Origin: Desulfonatronospira thiodismutans ASO3-1
Lineage (GTDB): Bacteria > Desulfobacterota > Desulfovibrionia > Desulfovibrionales > Desulfonatronovibrionaceae
DNA length: 64,000 bases
NCBI RefSeq assembly: GCF_000174435.1
Contig: NZ_ACJN02000004.1
Coordinates: 124,001 to 188,000 of the forward strand
Reading direction: 5' to 3'
Below, piece by piece: positions 9,361-18,315 of the stretch. Position 1 is the stretch's first letter; each line of letters begins with the position of its first letter. The notes beneath the pieces were generated by a model. That model had not been told where the DNA came from and ran no database searches. It saw only the letters and a program-made list of their open reading frames with translations. The translations under genes were made by a program, and so were the position numbers.

Positions 9361-9381
9361 TGGGATCGTGCATAGCCCGCT

Positions 9382-10080
9382 TTAGCCGTTTAGCATAGTG
9401 CGGTACTTGCGCCAATGGGGATAAAACTTGTCCATTATGGCATAAAAACGTTCATTGTGATTTGATTCCAGCAGGTGAACCAGTTCATGGATCACCAGGT
9501 ATTCCAGGCACTCAGGTTGATGGTGAACCAGGTCTGTATTCAGGCGTATATTGCCGTGGACCATGTTGCAGCTGCCCCACTTGGTTTTCATACTCTGAAC
9601 AAAGATTTTGTTCACCTGCACCCGCATTATTCGAGACCACTTGTCCACAAGCTCCCGGGCAGCATGTTTAACCTGCTCCCGAAACCATTTCTCCAGCAGA
9701 GCCTGCCTCTTTTCCGGGCCGGTGCCTGGACGAACGGACATGATCATGCTTCTGCGCCTGAGCTTTACCGAGGCCGGTCTCTCCCGCTCAACCAGCAAAA
9801 GGGTATACTGCCAGCCCCATATACTGTAAACCGCACCACTCTGGGGGAAGGCAGGGCTATCTGAGGCTGCATTCAGGATCCTGCTTCGTGTTCTCCTGAC
9901 CCATTCCAGCCTGGAGATCAGAAAATCACGCACCTGCCTGATGTCTGCGCCCCTCGGGGCTGTAATATAAACATGCGCGCCAGGAGCCTTTATTCTCAGG
10001 TTCAGATTTTTCACAGCCTTGAAATCAACCTGCGCACTGATTTCTTCCACCTGAATCCTGGTTGTATTCACCTGCTGCAC
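9382..10080 (-). CDS. YgjP-like M48-type metallopeptidase family protein
   Basis: A 232-residue protein of the YgjP/DUF45 (SprT-like) family. The signature HELVHLLESNHNERF contains the HExxH zinc motif and a third His/Glu region, preceded by the family motif MKTKWGSCN. The physiological substrate is not established. The start is a GTG at 10080 with an AGGGGG tract just upstream. It begins 3 bp after the stop of the HAD gene on the same strand, so the two are almost certainly co-transcribed and translationally linked. Confidence 0.82.
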   Translation of the reverse strand: MQQVNTTRIQVEEISAQVDFKAVKNLNLRIKAPGAHVYITAPRGADIRQVRDFLISRLEWVRRTRSRILNAASDSPAFPQSGAVYSIWGWQYTLLLVERERPASVKLRRRSMIMSVRPGTGPEKRQALLEKWFREQVKHAARELVDKWSRIMRVQVNKIFVQSMKTKWGSCNMVHGNIRLNTDLVHHQPECLEYLVIHELVHLLESNHNERFYAIMDKFYPHWRKYRTMLNG

Positions 10081-10083
10081 CCC

Positions 10084-10704
10084 CTAATCCTCAATGCCTG
10101 GACAAAACCCGGCAAATCTTTTCAAAAAGTCATCCCGGCCGGTGTAGTAAATTCCGTTGATTCCCCGGGAGATGGCCCGCTCAACATGCGGCAGGTGATC
10201 ATCCACAAAAACTGCCCTGTGCGCTTGAACCCCGGTCCATTTCAGCAGATCGTCGAAAAGTGATGCGTCGTTCTTGCTCTTGCCCAGGTGGTAGCTGTTG
10301 AACACTTGGTCAAAATACCTGAAAAAACTGTCTCTGGCCTCCAGTTCATCCAGCCAGTTCACCTGATCGCTCAAGATTATCCTTCCCACACCCAGAGTCT
10401 GCAGTTTTTGCATAAGCTCCAGCATCCAGGGCCTGAGCTGGAACCTGGATAGAATGTCCTGTCTGAGACCGTTGGGACTGCCCTTTATTCCCGTGGCCGC
10501 CTTGAATTGATCCCAGAAGACCTCCTCACTGCCCTGCCCGGTAAGATAGCCGGTGGATAAAATCACTTCCCTTGCGGACTGGAAAACAAAATCCCTGTCC
10601 AGCCCCGCTCTGTCAGCCATTGCGTTCAGCCCGGCCATAAAACCTTCCTCAGCCAGGACTCCACCGTAATCGAATACAGCCAGCTCTATTTCACAAGCAC
10701 GCAT
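10084..10704 (-). CDS. HAD-superfamily hydrolase (subfamily IA)
   Basis: A 206-residue haloacid-dehalogenase fold. Motif I is VFDYGGVL (nucleophile Asp), motif II IILSDQ, the motif III Lys lies around HLGKSKND, and motif IV is VFVDDHLPHVERA. Such proteins are mostly phosphatases, and the substrate cannot be read from sequence. The open frame begins at 10755; the ATG at 10704 (MRACEIE) sits at the usual short distance before motif I, but neither start has a good ribosome site. It is the first gene of a two-gene unit with the YgjP-like peptidase. Confidence 0.8.
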   Translation of the reverse strand: MRACEIELAVFDYGGVLAEEGFMAGLNAMADRAGLDRDFVFQSAREVILSTGYLTGQGSEEVFWDQFKAATGIKGSPNGLRQDILSRFQLRPWMLELMQKLQTLGVGRIILSDQVNWLDELEARDSFFRYFDQVFNSYHLGKSKNDASLFDDLLKWTGVQAHRAVFVDDHLPHVERAISRGINGIYYTGRDDFLKRFAGFCPGIED

Positions 10705-10825
10705 ACAGACATCCAGTTGTTGACAGTTAATAACAGCTTCGATAACTATAAACATTAGACATGACCGCCTTAGAACAGGACCTGTTCAACCGGCAATCAG
10801 TAATAACAACATAAAAGGAGAAAAA

Positions 10826-11488
10826 ATGCTCAAAGACGGAGAGAAAGGGGCCATCCTGCAGAATGACAAAAAGACCTACGCCATAGCACCTCACCTGCCC
10901 TGCGGTGTTGTATCCCCTGACACCCTGCGCAGAATAGCCGATGTCGCCGAGAAATACAACTGCGCCGCGCTCAAAGTAACCAGCGCCGCCAGGATTGCCA
11001 TGGTGGGCCTTAAAGAAGAAGACATAGACGCTGCCTGGGAGGACCTGGGGATACCGCCGGGTGCTGCCGTGGGAGTATGTGTCCGCAGCGTCAAGGCCTG
11101 CCCGGGCACCACTTTCTGCAGGCTGGGACAGCAGGACAGCCTTAATGTGGGCCTTGAACTGGACAAAAAATATCATGGACGCGAACTCCCCGGCAAACTC
11201 AAGTTTGGAGTCAGCGGATGCCCCCATCAGTGCGCCGAGACCTGCATCAAGGATATCGCCCTGGTAGGCAAAAAGAAGGGATGGACCCTTCTCACCGGCG
11301 GATCAGGAGCCGGCAAGCCGAGACTGGCCGATGAAATCGCCTCGGAGCTGGAAACTGATCAAATCATGCAGATGGTGGAAAAAGTAATTGAAGTCTACAC
11401 TGCCCAGGCCAAAAAGCATGAGCGCATGGGCAAGATGATGGACCGTATCGGGGTGGACAGCTTTAAGCAGATGGTCCTTGCATCATGA
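10826..11488 (+). CDS. Small assimilatory-type siroheme sulfite reductase
   Basis: This 220-residue protein is a single nitrite/sulfite reductase repeat: an N-terminal ferredoxin-like half-domain (about 10-70) and the siroheme/[4Fe-4S] half-domain. The cluster ligands are visible as ACPGTTFC (Cys92 and Cys98) and GCPHQCAETC (Cys132 and Cys136), the C-x5-C...C-x3-C pattern. Its size and pattern match the low-spin assimilatory-type sulfite reductase known in Desulfovibrio, far shorter than CysI or DsrA/B. A strong AAAGGAG site precedes the ATG. It is monocistronic in this window, and its physiological electron donor and role are unclear. Confidence 0.85.
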   Translation: MLKDGEKGAILQNDKKTYAIAPHLPCGVVSPDTLRRIADVAEKYNCAALKVTSAARIAMVGLKEEDIDAAWEDLGIPPGAAVGVCVRSVKACPGTTFCRLGQQDSLNVGLELDKKYHGRELPGKLKFGVSGCPHQCAETCIKDIALVGKKKGWTLLTGGSGAGKPRLADEIASELETDQIMQMVEKVIEVYTAQAKKHERMGKMMDRIGVDSFKQMVLAS

Positions 11489-11632
11489 TCTCCCGGGGGC
11501 ATTATCCCAGGTTGTCCGCATCCATGCCGCGAAAAAGCAGTGCGGTTCTGCCGGCAGTGACCTTCGAGTCCGGGGCTGTGCTGACAAAACCCGGGTAATG
11601 CTCCTTTCCCGTCCTGCTTTCAACCCCGATAT

Positions 11633-12772
11633 TCAGGCATACCTGGTCCTGGCCCGGACCACCTTGGGCAGGTAATCCCTGGTCTCCTGATAGGGAAGGT
11701 TTCGTACCATGTGTTCATACACCTGCCTGCTGTTCATGGAATTGATGCGCTCAAAGGCGCGGTCCCTGTTGGAATGAAATGCCCGGAGCACGTTTCCGCT
11801 GCCGGTATTGTACCCGGCTATGACGCAGTACTCCCTGGACCGGGCATTTGTTACCCGGTTCAGGTAACGGTTGAACAGTATGTGCAGATAGGCAGACCCC
11901 ATGCGTATATTATTGTCCGGCACAAAAAGATAATCCCGGGTGGGCGTGCCTTTGCGGTTGTAAATAAAAAGGTGCGCGTCCCTTCCGGCGGTTTCCGGTA
12001 CAATCTGCATCAGGCCGTACGCCGGGACATGGCTCATGGCATACGGATTGAAGCTGCTTTCCACTTCCATGATGGCGTAAACCAGGGCCGGGTCCACCCC
12101 GAACCTGCGGGAATGCCGGTAAACAAGCCCCTGGTAGCGTTTCTGCTGCTGAAAACCGTGCTCCTCAACCATGCTCAAGGTTACAAAATGCCTTTTTCGC
12201 TGGTTGTAAACATCTGTCTGGTAGGCTGTGCGCATGAGATACTCAGCGTACCTGTTCGCCCTCCACTCCCAGCGGATGGGGGTATCCTCGTGATCCAGCA
12301 CCACGTTGTGTAAAAAGGGTTCCGGCCCAAGACTTACCTGCTCATCCGAGAGAAGATCCACCCGGGCAGGGTCCTCAGGGGTAAGCAGGGTGTGGACAAT
12401 GGCTGTTTTCAGCTTTTGCCGGGGGTTATCCTCTTCCACGGTTTCCACCCTGATATTGCCGGTTTCAAAATTGATCACCGCCCTGGTCTGATAATCGTCT
12501 GTATACTTGACGTATTCTGTCTGGGTGGGAACTTTTTCATCGCCCCACTCCTCCATGAGCCTTTGGACCATCTCCTGTACTCCCCGGCGAACCAGGCTGT
12601 CCAGTTCCGGCACCCCTGTGCCGGGAAGCATTGAGGTCACAGCCCCGGATACAGATCCGCGGGCCAGTTGTGAACCGGCGCTGATTCCCTGACGGATCTG
12701 GGAGGGCTGACAGCCGAAGCCCGAAAATATGCAGGGCAGAATCAGAAGCCGGATAAAATCGCGTCGATGCAT
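11633..12772 (-). CDS. mltC: MltC-like membrane-bound lytic murein transglycosylase
   Basis: A 379-residue predicted lipoprotein. The N-terminus is Arg-rich, followed by a hydrophobic stretch ending FSGFGC (imperfect lipobox). An MltC N-terminal-type domain carries YVKYTDDYQTRAVINFETG, and a C-terminal SLT domain has catalytic Glu in MEVESSFNPYAM and AYGLMQIVPETAG. It would cleave peptidoglycan glycan strands at the outer membrane. The open frame runs to 12937 through repeat-like sequence; the ATG at 12772 begins the signal peptide and has AGAAAG upstream. It is convergent with the siroheme gene. Confidence 0.85.
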   Translation of the reverse strand: MHRRDFIRLLILPCIFSGFGCQPSQIRQGISAGSQLARGSVSGAVTSMLPGTGVPELDSLVRRGVQEMVQRLMEEWGDEKVPTQTEYVKYTDDYQTRAVINFETGNIRVETVEEDNPRQKLKTAIVHTLLTPEDPARVDLLSDEQVSLGPEPFLHNVVLDHEDTPIRWEWRANRYAEYLMRTAYQTDVYNQRKRHFVTLSMVEEHGFQQQKRYQGLVYRHSRRFGVDPALVYAIMEVESSFNPYAMSHVPAYGLMQIVPETAGRDAHLFIYNRKGTPTRDYLFVPDNNIRMGSAYLHILFNRYLNRVTNARSREYCVIAGYNTGSGNVLRAFHSNRDRAFERINSMNSRQVYEHMVRNLPYQETRDYLPKVVRARTRYA

Positions 12773-12897
12773 ATACTTTCTTCTATGTTTGAAGAGTTGA
12801 GCAGTTGACCCTTGATAGCCCGGTTCCGGGCAGCCTGCAATATTCAATTTACAACCAGCCTGCATTCCTGTAAGTTTCGATTTTTTGATCCGGCTGT

Positions 12898-13066
12898 CCT
12901 TATAACGCGGGCGGTGCCCGCAACCCATATTTTTCACGCAAAGGCGCTAAGATCGCTAAGGAAGGCAGCCTTGACTTTGCGTACTTAGCGTCTTTGCGTG
13001 AGAATTTTCTTGTTTTTATGACCCCAGTGAAATGAAGGAAATTTCAGGGCAGGCAGAATTTCAAGA
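12898..13066. repeat. Dispersed composite repeat, copy B, with nested CGCAAAG inverted repeat
   Basis: It begins with GCGGGCGGTGCCCGCAACCC (12904-12923). A nested imperfect inverted repeat TCACGCAAAGGCGCTAAG / CTTAGCGTCTTTGCGTGA lies between about 12936 and 13006. The ACCCCAGTGAAATGAAGGAA hairpin begins at 13021, then a GGGCAGGCAG tail. The right hairpin arm is shortened (ATTTCAGGG), unlike copies A and C. This element occupies most of the 12773-13135 gap. Confidence 0.7.
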
Positions 13067-13135
13067 GTAAGTCTAAAAAGGGTCCGTATCAGGTTATCCC
13101 GAACCGTCCATGCAGAACGCTTCCAAGGAGAGATT

Positions 13136-15637
13136 ATGCAACGCTGCACAAAGCTTTCAGGACTGATATTTTCTATTGTGCTGGCAGTATTTTTTCTGTT
13201 CCTGCAGCCTTTTTCCGCCTGTGCCCAGAGCAATACTGCAGCATCTCCTTCAGGGGACGTCTCCAGGGCCGGCGTCGAAAGACTGCTGCAGGACCTGGAG
13301 GATCCCCAAAAGCTTGAAGAACTGAAAGAGGACCTGAAGATTCTTCTTGCAGCACAGGAAACCAGGGAAGAAGACAAGCCCTATGAACCCCTGGCCGATG
13401 CCGAAGGACTTCTGGGCCAGCTTTTGATCCTCATGTCCGGGCATATGCAGGAAATAAACAGGGTCCTCACTGATGCCGGCCAGAGCACCCTGGAGTTGCC
13501 TGAGATCGCCAGAGACCTGGTCCAGCAGTCCCGGGACCCGGAAACACTCAGGACCTGGGGGGAGATGGGAGGCAAGGTCGCCCTGGTCCTGGTGGCCGGA
13601 TTCCTGGCCTTCTGGCTGGCAAAGCGCCTCCTGAGAAGACCGCTCAAATCCCTGGAAGACCAGGAGGCCTATTCCAGGGCCACAAGGGCCGCGTTTCTGC
13701 TGGGCAGCACCCTGCTGGAAATAGTCCCCATAATCGCCTTCGCTGCTGTGGCCTACGCTGTTCTGCCCCTTCTGGATCCTGCCGACGGCACCCAGGTGGT
13801 GGCCCTGACCGCTGTAAACGCCATAGCCTTTGCCAAGCTGGTCCTGGCCCTGGCCAGGCTGATCCTGGTTCCGGGAGCCCCGGCTCTGCGACTTTTTGAC
13901 ATAGAAAATGAAACCGCAAAGTATCTGTATATCTGGGTACGCCGCATCGTAAGCCTGGCAATATACGGTTATTTCATACTGGAGGCTTCCCTGCTGCTGG
14001 GCCTGCCTGCCAGCCTTTACGTTTCCCTGCAGAAGCTCCTGGGCCTTATAATCACGCTTATGGCCATAATCCTGGTCCTGCAGAACCGCTCCTGCGTGGC
14101 CGAGTGGCTTCGCGGGGACCCCGTCCAGGAGGATCAGGACCAGTCTGCGCAATCCCAGCTGACCGAGGCCATGCGCCGCAGGATGCAGGCCCTGGCTGCT
14201 TTTCGCCGCAGGCTGGCCAGTTTCTGGCATGTCCTGGCCATCGTCATTATCCTGGGACTCTTCGGCACCTGGGCCCTGCAGATTGAAGGAGGGCTTTTTT
14301 TTCTGGCCAGGGCCCTGGTCCTCACCGGGATCATCATACTCATCACCACCTTTATCCTGCGCTTGAACGACCGGGGTCAGGACTACCTGTTCAGGATAAG
14401 CGACGACCTCAAAGCCGGTCACCCCGAGCTTGAAGCCAGGGCCAACCGCTACCTGCCTCTGCTGAAAAAGACCATAAGGGCAGTCATCTATGTTCTGGCT
14501 GTTTTTTCCATCCTCAATGCCTGGGGACTGGGCACCCTGGGATGGCTCATGTCTCCGCAGGGCTTTGCAATCATCTCTCAGGTAGTGACCATCCTGGTTA
14601 TACTCATGATTGCATCCCTGATCTGGGAGTTCGCCGCAATCAGGATTGAAAAGTCCATGGCCCTGGAGAGCGAATCCGAGGACAAAAGGGCCACCTCGCG
14701 CAAGCTTACCCTGCTGCCGCTTCTAAAAAATGTAATAATGATAGCTGTTATCCTGGTGGCCGGAATGAGCGTCATGGCCCACCTGGGCATCAATATTGCG
14801 CCTCTTCTGGCTGGTGCCGGTGTCATCGGCCTGGCCATCGGCTTCGGGGCCCAGACCCTGGTACGCGACGTCATAACCGGGGCCTTTATCCTCCTGGAAG
14901 ACTCCATGGCCGTGGGGGACTGGGTGGAGGCAGGAGGACACGCCGGTACAGTGGAACACCTGACAGTGCGCACGGTTTCCCTGCGCGACCTGGCCGGCAC
15001 GCTGCAGGTCATTCCCTTTGGGGAGGTAACTACGGTTCAGAACTACAACCGGGACTACGGCTACGCCATGATCGATGCCGGGGTGGCCTTCCGGGAGAAT
15101 TACGGCGAAGTGGTGCATGCCCTGCAGGATGTGGCAGCGGAACTCAAAGAGGATGAAACATGGGGACCGGACATCATTGGAGACCTGGAGATATTCGGGC
15201 TGAACAAGATCACCGATTCAGCCGTGGAAGTACGCGTGCGCATCAAGACCAGGCCCCTTTGTCATTTTGCCATCCGCCGCGCCTTCCTGGAACGTATGAA
15301 GCGGGTATTCGAGGAGCGCGGCATCGAGATACCCTTTAAGCATCACACCATCTGGTTCGGTGAGGACAAACAGGGAGATTCCAGGCCCATGCGGGTGGTG
15401 CACGAGGCCAGAAAATCGCTGCCGGAAAAAACAGAGGCATACCAGCCGGAACCCGACCAGCTCCCTGAAAGGAAAATCGAGTACGTTACCGAATCCGACG
15501 CCTCCAAGGAAGTGGTAAAGGATAAGGAAGAGGCCGAGGAGGGAAAGGAAGAGGAAGAAAGGCGCAGGCAGGAGCAGGAACAAAAAGAAAATAAAGGCCC
15601 TGAAGAAAAAGACTCTGAAGATAGCAGAAAAAAGTAG
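13136..15637 (+). CDS. Large MscS-family mechanosensitive channel
   Basis: An 833-residue membrane protein. It has a signal peptide (about 1-30, ending SACA), a periplasmic helical region (to about 145), some nine to ten TM segments, and the MscS pore and beta domain (from about 545). The pore-helix signature AGVIGLAIGFGAQTLVRDVI lies near 560-580, followed by EDSMAVGDWVE. The C-terminus (about 760-833) is a highly charged Glu/Lys/Arg tail. It releases osmolytes on hypo-osmotic shock. The size resembles extended MscS/MscK-like channels. A clear AAGGAG site precedes the ATG. No operon partner is visible. Confidence 0.88.
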   Translation: MQRCTKLSGLIFSIVLAVFFLFLQPFSACAQSNTAASPSGDVSRAGVERLLQDLEDPQKLEELKEDLKILLAAQETREEDKPYEPLADAEGLLGQLLILMSGHMQEINRVLTDAGQSTLELPEIARDLVQQSRDPETLRTWGEMGGKVALVLVAGFLAFWLAKRLLRRPLKSLEDQEAYSRATRAAFLLGSTLLEIVPIIAFAAVAYAVLPLLDPADGTQVVALTAVNAIAFAKLVLALARLILVPGAPALRLFDIENETAKYLYIWVRRIVSLAIYGYFILEASLLLGLPASLYVSLQKLLGLIITLMAIILVLQNRSCVAEWLRGDPVQEDQDQSAQSQLTEAMRRRMQALAAFRRRLASFWHVLAIVIILGLFGTWALQIEGGLFFLARALVLTGIIILITTFILRLNDRGQDYLFRISDDLKAGHPELEARANRYLPLLKKTIRAVIYVLAVFSILNAWGLGTLGWLMSPQGFAIISQVVTILVILMIASLIWEFAAIRIEKSMALESESEDKRATSRKLTLLPLLKNVIMIAVILVAGMSVMAHLGINIAPLLAGAGVIGLAIGFGAQTLVRDVITGAFILLEDSMAVGDWVEAGGHAGTVEHLTVRTVSLRDLAGTLQVIPFGEVTTVQNYNRDYGYAMIDAGVAFRENYGEVVHALQDVAAELKEDETWGPDIIGDLEIFGLNKITDSAVEVRVRIKTRPLCHFAIRRAFLERMKRVFEERGIEIPFKHHTIWFGEDKQGDSRPMRVVHEARKSLPEKTEAYQPEPDQLPERKIEYVTESDASKEVVKDKEEAEEGKEEEERRRQEQEQKENKGPEEKDSEDSRKK

Positions 15638-15649
15638 GGTCTTACCCGT

Positions 15650-15735
15650 TAGCTTATCGCTTCCACGCTCAGCATGGGAGCATCATCCGACCGCTCTGCG
15701 GCCACAAACTATGTACGCACAGCGTCTTGAAGAGT
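15650..15735. repeat. Degenerate copy of the CTCCCACGC / GACCGCTC hairpin element
   Basis: CTTCCACGCTCAGCATGGGAG, GACCGCTCTGCGGCC and a CGCACAGCGTC stretch repeat, in decayed form, the three-hairpin element at 52799-52911. It lies just after the mscS stop. Confidence 0.55.
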
Positions 15736-15766
15736 TACAAACAACACCATGACAAAGGAGAAATAC

Positions 15767-16819
15767 ATGCAGGAGTATAAAGTGGCCGTCATCCCCGGAG
15801 ACGGCATAGGCCCGGAAGTGGTCCGGGAAGGACAGAAAGTTCTCGAGGCCGCCGGAAAAAAATACGGCTTCAGGCTGGACTGGCACAGCTACGATCTGGG
15901 CGGGGAGCGCTACCTCAAGACCGGCGAAATCTTACCGGACTCGGTCCTGGAAGAGCTCAAGGGTTTTCACGCCATATACCTGGGGGCCATAGGGCATCCC
16001 GATGTAAAGCCGGGCATCCTGGAACAGGGCATTCTGCTGCGCACCCGCTTCGTCCTGGACCTTTACGTCAACCTGCGCCCCATCAAGCTCTATCCCGGGG
16101 TGGAATGCCCATTAAAGGAAAAAGGCCCGGAAGACATAGACTACATAGTGGTCCGGGAAAATACCGAAGGTCTTTACGCCGGAAGCGGCGGCTTTCTGCG
16201 CCAGGGCACAGAACATGAAGTTGCTGTGCAGGAATCGGTGAACACCTATATGGGCGTGGAACGATGCCTGCGCTACGCCTTTGAGCTGGCCGCCACCCGC
16301 AAGCGCCGCAAACTCACCCTGTGCGGCAAGACCAATGTCCTGACCTATGCCTTCGGCCTATGGGAGAGGGTCTTCCGGGAAATGGCCAAAGAATACCCTT
16401 CGGTGGAAATCGACTACACCCACGTGGATGCCACCTGCATGTGGATGATCAAAAGCCCGGAATGGTTCGACGTGGTGGTCACGGACAACATGTTCGGGGA
16501 CATCATCACCGACCTGGGGGCCATCACCCAGGGTGGACTGGGCATTGCCGCCGGAGGCAATATCAATCCCCGGGGCGTGTCCATGTTCGAGCCCATCGGA
16601 GGCTCGGCTCCCAAGTACGCCGGCCAGAACAAGGCCAACCCGGTTGCCGCCATCCTGGCCGGTCAGCTTATGCTCACCGACCTGGGCCAGGCACAGGCCG
16701 CCCAGGGCCTGGAAGAAGCCGTTTCCAGGGTGCTGCCCCGCATGCAGACCCAGTCCGCAGGACGCATGGGCATGAGCACCAGCGAGGTGGGCGATGCCAT
16801 AGCTGCTGAAATCAGCTGA
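15767..16819 (+). CDS. leuB: 3-Isopropylmalate dehydrogenase, type 2 (actinobacterial-like)
   Basis: Decarboxylating dehydrogenase of 350 residues that oxidises 3-isopropylmalate in leucine synthesis. It has the family start [39 protein letters not shown] and the NAD site [15 protein letters not shown]. The segment [20 protein letters not shown] replaces the GAVGGPKW seen in proteobacterial LeuB and resembles the type 2 enzymes of actinobacteria. Tartrate- or homoisocitrate-type substrates are possible alternatives. The ATG at 15767 follows AAAGGAG with 6-nt spacing and is preferred over 15749. No leuA, leuC or leuD is nearby. Confidence 0.8.
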   Translation: MQEYKVAVIPGDGIGPEVVREGQKVLEAAGKKYGFRLDWHSYDLGGERYLKTGEILPDSVLEELKGFHAIYLGAIGHPDVKPGILEQGILLRTRFVLDLYVNLRPIKLYPGVECPLKEKGPEDIDYIVVRENTEGLYAGSGGFLRQGTEHEVAVQESVNTYMGVERCLRYAFELAATRKRRKLTLCGKTNVLTYAFGLWERVFREMAKEYPSVEIDYTHVDATCMWMIKSPEWFDVVVTDNMFGDIITDLGAITQGGLGIAAGGNINPRGVSMFEPIGGSAPKYAGQNKANPVAAILAGQLMLTDLGQAQAAQGLEEAVSRVLPRMQTQSAGRMGMSTSEVGDAIAAEIS

Positions 16820-16879
16820 AACCATTCAGGGGGTCCTCGGTAGTGATTACAGGTCAATTGAGGCACCCCCTGAATGGTT
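16820..16879. repeat. Near-perfect 20-bp inverted repeat after leuB
   Basis: AACCATTCAGGGGGT-CCTC and GAGGCACCCCCTGAATGGTT pair with a single bulged base around a 21-nt loop. It starts at the base after the leuB stop. No T-tract follows, so it is either a non-canonical terminator or a mobile palindromic element. Confidence 0.6.
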
Positions 16880-16893
16880 ACCAAAAATTAGAT

Positions 16894-16966
16894 TTTCAGC
16901 ACGGCCTGCTCCCCTCCTTGGTTAAGGAGGGGCTGGGGGTGGTTCGTTATTAATGACCACTTCCTT
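16894..16966. repeat. 73-bp direct repeat, copy 1
   Basis: Identical over 73 bp to 17053-17125. It contains a perfect hairpin CCCCTCCTT-GGTT-AAGGAGGGG followed by CTGGGGGTGGTT. Confidence 0.85.
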
Positions 16967-17052
16967 CCCTTCATGGTTGATAACTCTTACAAGCAACCAC
17001 CTGTTCAACCAATAACTACAACAGGTTAAACTCATGTGCATATGTCCAAAAA

Positions 17053-17125
17053 TTTCAGCACGGCCTGCTCCCCTCCTTGGTTAAGGAGGGGCTGGGGGTG
17101 GTTCGTTATTAATGACCACTTCCTT
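17053..17125. repeat. 73-bp direct repeat, copy 2
   Basis: Second copy, offset by 159 bp. The sequence after each copy (AAGCAACCA-containing) is also similar, so a unit of roughly 159 bp may have duplicated and decayed outside the 73-bp core. Together the two copies fill most of the 16820-17215 gap. Confidence 0.85.
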
Positions 17126-17215
17126 ATCCAGCTGCTCTCAGGTTCAACCTGGGAATAACGCTTAAAAGCAACCAAAATACTCAGTCCATGGTGATCAAGA
17201 AAATCACAGCACCTG

Positions 17216-18202
17216 CTACTGCCTCTTCCGCTCTACCCACACCTCTACACTTTCCATGGCCTCCCGGGTTTCCAGCCCGCGGATCTCCCTGTATACATCT
17301 TTGCACTCCTCATAGTCCAGACTTCCGGCCAGCTGTACCGCTTTTAGCTCGTTTCTGGAATGGGGAAACCTGTCTGTTTCCTCCAGGATCTCGTCCTTGC
17401 GCACTATCTTGTTGTAAATAAGGCTGCGGGCCGCCAGCAGGTCTGCCCTGGGACCGCCGTATTCCGGCATCCAGGTATAAAGAAGGGTCAGGACGTCCCC
17501 GGGACCCAGAACCTGTCTTCTTCCCAGTCTTTCCCTGAAAAAGTCCTGCAGACTGTAGAATGTCTCCAGCCTGGAAAAGGGAGGTTTTCTGGCAAACAAC
17601 AAAGCGGCCAGAAAGAAATGGATATATCCGGCTTCAACGTATACGCTCTGGTAACCCGGCAAAATATCCTCCAGGGCCCTGGCCCGCATCTTATCGCGCA
17701 GCCTGCCCTTTTCGGCATCGGCCCGGGCGAAATTCTTCACCGCCTTTACCAGGTAGGAAAAATCCCGGTTTGCACCGGAAACCTGGTAAAACTTCATGAG
17801 CTTGTCGCTCCACCTGCGTTCGCAGTCATAAACCATCCCTGCCCTGGTCTCAGGCCTGATCTGATCCGGTCTGCCCTCTGCCGCGAAAAACTCGTGCAGG
17901 CCGATGAGTTCCTCCACAAAGGGCTCCACCTGCAGGATGGTCTTGCCCATACCGTACATCTGCTGCAAAAGAAGGCACTGTTTTTCTGCAAAGCCTGGAA
18001 ACCCGAACTCTGTCAGCATCAGGTAGTCGTGTACCTGCATTTCACCTTTTAGCATCTCATCAAAACCAGGCGTTGGTGGCTCTTCCAGCACAATGCAGTC
18101 ATAATGCTGCATTTTGCTCTGGACAAAGGGCAGGGTTTCCAGTCGATATGAAGTATAGCCCAGGCAGATACGGGACTTGAAATTGTTTTCTTGCAATGTC
18201 AT
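17216..18202 (-). CDS. Conserved hypothetical protein (possible distant TraB/EreA-like fold)
   Basis: A soluble protein of 328 residues whose family I do not recognise. It has no signal peptide or TM segment. Features are CIVLEEPPTPGF near residue 36, a charged helical middle, RARALEDILPGYQSVYVEAG near 180-200 followed by HFFL, and ELKAVQLAGSLDYEECKDVY near the end. The early EE pair and the ME-like helix-Gly-strand-His order are loosely like TraB/TIKI or erythromycin-esterase folds; this is a guess. The ATG has no ribosome site, and a candidate promoter ends a few bases upstream, so the message may be leaderless. It is divergent from the sigma-54-type regulator. Confidence 0.6.
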   Translation of the reverse strand: MTLQENNFKSRICLGYTSYRLETLPFVQSKMQHYDCIVLEEPPTPGFDEMLKGEMQVHDYLMLTEFGFPGFAEKQCLLLQQMYGMGKTILQVEPFVEELIGLHEFFAAEGRPDQIRPETRAGMVYDCERRWSDKLMKFYQVSGANRDFSYLVKAVKNFARADAEKGRLRDKMRARALEDILPGYQSVYVEAGYIHFFLAALLFARKPPFSRLETFYSLQDFFRERLGRRQVLGPGDVLTLLYTWMPEYGGPRADLLAARSLIYNKIVRKDEILEETDRFPHSRNELKAVQLAGSLDYEECKDVYREIRGLETREAMESVEVWVERKRQ

Positions 18203-18210
18203 AAATAAAA

Positions 18211-18239
18211 ATGTTAATTTGTATCAGCCGAACCTGCAA
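18211..18239 (-). promoter_or_regulatory. Candidate promoter of the divergent hypothetical gene
   Basis: On the minus strand TTGCAG (18239-18234) and TAACAT (18216-18211) are 17 bp apart. The predicted transcript would start within a few bases of the ATG at 18202, consistent with the absence of a ribosome site. Confidence 0.3.
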
Positions 18240-18315
18240 TCCAAATCTTACTGCCCACGGAAAAAAATGGTTGACAGGGCTCTTACTATTGCAGCCGGCC
18301 TGAAGGTCTTTCAAT

